NCBI GenBank assembly: GCA_030278955.1
Contig: JAOANR010000015.1
Coordinates: forward strand, 35,124,487-35,188,486
Origin: Hygrophila difformis
Lineage: Eukaryota; Streptophyta; Magnoliopsida; Lamiales; Acanthaceae
DNA: 64,000 bases
Reading direction: 5' to 3'
Below, in pieces: positions 60,130 to 64,000 of the stretch. The notes under the pieces are model-generated. The model was not told where the DNA came from and made no database searches. It saw only the letters and a list, made by a program, of their open reading frames with translations. Both the position numbers and the translations under genes were made by a program. How positions within the stretch are numbered: the first letter of the stretch is position 1; the number at the start of each line of letters is the position of its first letter.

Positions 60130-62400
60130 TAATATATACCTCTTGTATTGTAAATATTTTATTACCTAAAATTATCTGAACATCTTTGGTTATTTTATTA
60201 ATAATTAGACTATGTCCAGTAGTTTCATGTACTTCTATTGTTCGTTTATTTTCTTCCCATTTTTTATTATTAAATGTTCATGTATCAATGTAAATTTTGC
60301 TCCTGTATCAAGTATAGCACATGTTGTTATCTTTGTCTGTAGTATGGTTAGTTCTAGATATACTGTTGTTGAAAATCTAATTTCTTTCATATATATGCCT
60401 TTCCAATTGCGAAAGCTTTTTCATCTTTTATTTTGCCGCTAAAAATTTCTCCTGTTATTGTATATTTATTTATAGTCTCAAAATTCGTTGTCTAATAAGA
60501 TATGATAAGTAATATTAGATGTTCATTCTTCTTCTGCTATATAATATTTTACTTCTACTATCAAGTCAGTGTTTAGTTTTATATGTACTATTACTAATTC
60601 ATTTACTCTTTTTACTTCTCCTTTAAAAGTAGTATATCTATATTCTGTTCCTATATGTTTTGTTAATCCATTGATACACGTTTTTCCTATATGATTTTGT
60701 CCAGCTCCAGTATCTATTAATATATTTGGTCCTCTTATCCAGTTTGTGCCTTTATAATATTCTATATTAATTCTCCATGTTTGGACTTTTTGTTTACTTT
60801 TTCGTATGATATATCAATACTATGTCTTGGTTGATCAATTATTAGATTTGTTCGTGGACTGTAATCTATACTTTTTCTGCTACTCATTGTTCTTCCTACA
60901 TAGGATAATTGCGGTCTTCTATTTTCTAATGGTTTTCCAATTTCTATTGTGTTTCTCTTGTCTGCTAAGTCAATTATCCAATCATCTTGTAATGTTGGAT
61001 TATTTAATTCTGGTAATATTAAATCTGCTATTGTATCTCTACATGTTTCATGTATTTCTATTGTCTTTTTATCGTCATATAGTTTTAGTCTGTTGCTATT
61101 TAAATAGCTATAAAAGGCACTATAGTGTACTGTAAATATTTTAATTTCATTTTTCATTACATCATTCCTATGTAATTTTATATATAAGGCTAATGTTTCA
61201 TCTATATTTTGATCTTGTAAAGATATACAATAGTTTGGGTAGCATGTAAATAATAACTTTTGGTAGATTAAGTTTCCATTAATTGTTCCTAGTGTGAGTC
61301 TTGTGGATTTAATAATCTTGAATCGTGTAGGCTTATTGTTACTGATAATCTATTCCACTTCTAAATAAAAAATTTATTAGAATCTTTATTCCGGCTAAAT
61401 GTACGTATTGTATTTTTTCTGTTTTCTTTCTGCTTAATTTTTCTAATCCTTTATTTATTACTCCATCTGTCCCATTTAGGATGTCTTGTTTCATTTCTGC
61501 ACACAATCCAATGCACTTTTTCAATCGTTAATATATCAAAATATGTACAACAAAAAATTATGTAAAATATGTATTAAAAAACTATATGATTATACGATTC
61601 TAACAAGACCCAACTCGACTATCTTTTTCAAACATATACTTGGAATAAAATTGAGTCAAAGTTAAACAATGAACAGTGCCAAAAAGTCAAACCAGATATC
61701 TTGCCTAGGACGGAGGGAGTATATCTTTTGTTAAAAGGTGCATTTTTAGAGTAGTATTAGTGTTACATACATCTACTGTTTTTTCTAATTCATGATATTA
61801 ATGAATTATTATATTATTTATTGAGAATGTTCTTGATAGTATATTAAAATTTGTATGCTTGAATCCACGTTTTAGATCTAATCCTTGTATTTTATTAATT
61901 TGTTCTGACTTAAGATAGTTTTTATTGCATATCCTCGTTGTCCTTCATATTGTTCTACATATTCTATTTATTTTGTTTCCTCTTGTTCTTCTGTGATTAT
62001 TTCATTATTTTTATTCATCTTCTTCTATTTCAGAAAATTTTACTTCATATATTTCTTCTCCTGATTCTGGTTCACTTATACTTTCTAGATTTGATTCTAT
62101 TTATTTGAATATTTGTTCATCTATAATATCGTATTCTATAAATCTTACTTGTTTTCCTTTGGTTTTGTACAGTCACTAGCAAAATATCCTATTTCTCCAC
62201 AGTTATAACATTTACATGTGGTGGGATTCTTTTTATTCTGTTTTTTTTTTATCATTTTTTCTTTTATAATATTTTCTTCTAAATTTTGGCTTAAAGAATT
62301 TTTACTATTAAAGATTTTAAATCTCTTTACTTTCTTAAGTTTTCTTTTCATTGATTTAAACTTTTAAACTTCTTATTTTTTCTATATGGCTTATTTTTTC
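60130..62400 (-). pseudogene. Endogenous pararetrovirus fragment (Caulimoviridae-like), decayed
   Basis: Remnants on the minus strand, in order from high to low coordinates: a coat-protein-like basic region with a zinc knuckle (62351-62145) followed by an acidic stretch; movement-protein (30K-like) segments at about 61524-60762 in two frames; a retropepsin-like D-T-G-A motif at about 60714-60703; and a second D-T-G-A at about 60310-60299 followed by typical caulimovirus protease-like spacing. The zinc knuckle has Tyr where His is expected. Multiple stops and frameshifts and a Stowaway insertion (61461-61719) break it. Reverse transcriptase and RNase H were not found. No functional product is possible. 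The gene order recalls cavemo-/solendoviruses, but genus is not assigned. Confidence 0.7.
61461..61719. mobile_element. Stowaway-type MITE inside the pararetrovirus fragment
   Basis: TA-flanked termini CTCCATCTGTCCCATTTAGGA.. and ..TGCCTAGGACGGAGGGAG. Confidence 0.88.
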
Positions 62401-62624
62401 CCCATACAAAATTTTCTGCATTTTCTTGACAGTATAAATCGGCAGTTTTATTATATAAATTGTAATCTAATATTTTTCTTTAGTAACATAACTCAGTTAT
62501 TATTTGTCTTATTAATCTTATTCTGCTTCCTAAATTATTCGGATAGTCATTTTATTTTGAATCCATGTTTACCACATATGTTCATCATATGGTGATGATA
62601 ACTTCGAAAATATATAATTCATAG

Positions 62625-63256
62625 TGTAACACCCCGATTTTGGTAACTCAGGCCGGGATGCCACCGCCACACCTCCCAAGCAAGACACGACTTCATTCGA
62701 GCTCACTTGAGAGATGCAAGGCTAAAGGTATTCCAAAAATATAAATTTAAATCAATCCCATTGTATAATAAATTTAAAATTTGCATAATATAATCCATGC
62801 ATAATAAAATAATCACAGCGGAAGTTTAAACTTGGGCCGACATGGCCAAAACGCAATGTATAACTTAAAAATAAAATGCGACGTAGAGTTAATGTTCATA
62901 TTCCCGAACCCGATGAAATGCACGTGCTCAATTGCCTTCGTACGCTGAGAGAAAAATTTAAACGATGGGTTTTATCAGTATATAAAATACTGAGTAAGTC
63001 AATTCCTAACATAACAATAATGGGTTTAAAAATTTAATTAATAAAACTTCGCATTCTTACTCATGCACATTTTATAATATGAAAATATATTTTGACAACA
63101 TTGATAGTATCCCGTTCCCCTGATGAGGCCACGGGAGGCCGAAACCAGTGAAGCATCGGAGATGAGAAAGGCTGAACCTCAGGTGTCCGAAGAGTATCGA
63201 GGGATCCCGAGGTGCCGCACGGGTGATGTCCGAGACGGAGAGGTCACCCCGTGACA
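62625..63256 (+). mobile_element. 5' LTR of an LTR retrotransposon (Ty3-type likely)
   Basis: 632 bp from TGTAACACCCCGATTTTGG to ..CCCCGTGACA (TG...CA), directly followed by a primer-binding site. It is related to the LTR-like sequence at 57259. The element runs past the window end. Confidence 0.85.
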
Positions 63257-63258
63257 GT

Positions 63259-63270
63259 TGGTATCAGAGC
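63259..63270 (+). other. Primer-binding site (initiator tRNA-Met type)
   Basis: TGGTATCAGAGC, complementary to the 3' end of plant initiator tRNA-Met, two bases after the LTR end. Confidence 0.9.
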
Positions 63271-64000
63271 CAGATGTGTGCTAGCTGTGGGTTTGCTCTT
63301 GCCACGCAGATTCGAATGAGAGCCAAGCGCTTGTATGCCGAAGGGCGAAAGGCTTGCCAAGCGCTCGCATCGCAGGGGCGAATAGAGTAGGCAGGAAGCC
63401 GTATCAATCGAGGAGGCAAGCGTTTGTGCAATGAGAGAGTAAGCAGGCACCCAATGAGTATGAGATCGAGACGGGTGGCCAAGCGCTCGTGAGCATGAGA
63501 TGAGTAGGCAGGAAGCTTACGTGAAAGCCTATTGAAACCTTCTTTCAGTATGGGATGATCGGAGTTAGCAGGGGGCCAAGCGGGAAGCTTTCCAAGCTCT
63601 CATAAATGGGCAAAAGCAGGCAACAACGAAAGTTCGCCATGCGCCCGACACAAGTGGGTGGAATGCCGGAAGAAGTCCGTATAGTTATGCAGAGGGGGCC
63701 AGGCAGGAGGCCATTGATGCTCGGACTGCGACTAAGGCGGAGGCATGCTACGTTAGGATTTAAAGGCATGATTCTAAATGTAAAGAGACGTACACAAATA
63801 TTAAGTATATAAATTTCAAAAATTTAACAAAGAATTTATTAAATACAAAGGGTTTTAAAAATCATGGGATAAGACGTATGTTCTCGCATAACTAATATTT
63901 CATTCTTCTACTGTTGTTTCAATATGATCGAGATCATCGTATTCCACTTGGGCACTTATGTCCACAAGTCTCACTAATTACAATTCGCTAGGACCCTTAT
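63271..64000 (+). mobile_element. Leader region of the LTR retrotransposon (incomplete)
   Basis: Untranslated leader with degenerate recurring motifs (CCAAGCGCTCG, GCAGGAAGC, GAGTAGGCAGG). No gag start is recognisable before the window ends. Confidence 0.6.

Overview
The window is plant nuclear DNA, most likely from a eudicot. It is AT-rich and intron-containing, and between genes it is packed with plant transposons: Stowaway, hAT, CACTA and Mutator-like elements, Helitrons, LINEs, tRNA-derived SINEs and LTR/TRIM elements. An asterid such as a Lamiales species is possible, but that is a weak inference. All reconstructions were read by eye from splice signals and reading frame, without alignment software.

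Genes in order: (1) the 3' half of a HAD-type FMN-hydrolase-like gene on + (24-1606). (2) An R3H-SUZ nucleic-acid-binding protein gene on +, six exons (3012-7996), with a transposon-filled 2.45 kb first intron. (3) An ANKRD13-like ankyrin/GPCR-chaperone-domain gene on - (8947-13517), whose first exon holds a 500-N gap that appears to hide no sequence. (4) An intronless half-size ABCG transporter on - (35447-37663). (5) A two-exon secreted cysteine-rich small protein on + (42890-43352). (6) A 12-exon DUF707 family gene on - (47856-51744) with a GC-AG intron. They look like unrelated housekeeping or cell-wall genes and do not form a cluster.

Mobile DNA: 14.9-18.9 kb holds two long foldback elements, one with a tandem array in each orientation. 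20.1-20.8 kb is a solo LTR. 21.26-27.57 kb is a full-length LINE with a 14-bp target duplication, whose ORF1 is split by a 687-bp hAT-type insert. 27.8-34.5 kb holds Helitron termini in both orientations. 38-42.5 kb is rich in MITEs and SINEs. 44.6-45.9 kb is a complete non-autonomous CACTA element. 53.0-55.25 kb is a hAT-type element enclosing a CACTA end. 55.9-57.2 kb is a broken LINE on -. 57.3-59 kb is LTR sequence with a complete 365-bp TRIM inside. 60.1-62.4 kb is a decayed endogenous pararetrovirus fragment on -. 62.6-64 kb is the LTR, primer-binding site and leader of an LTR retrotransposon that runs off the window.

Several large insertions (LINE, 2.4 kb foldback, solo LTR, one Stowaway) landed inside older Stowaway-type MITEs, which helps define their ends. 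I see no bacterial-type system, CRISPR array or convincing stand-alone RNA gene.
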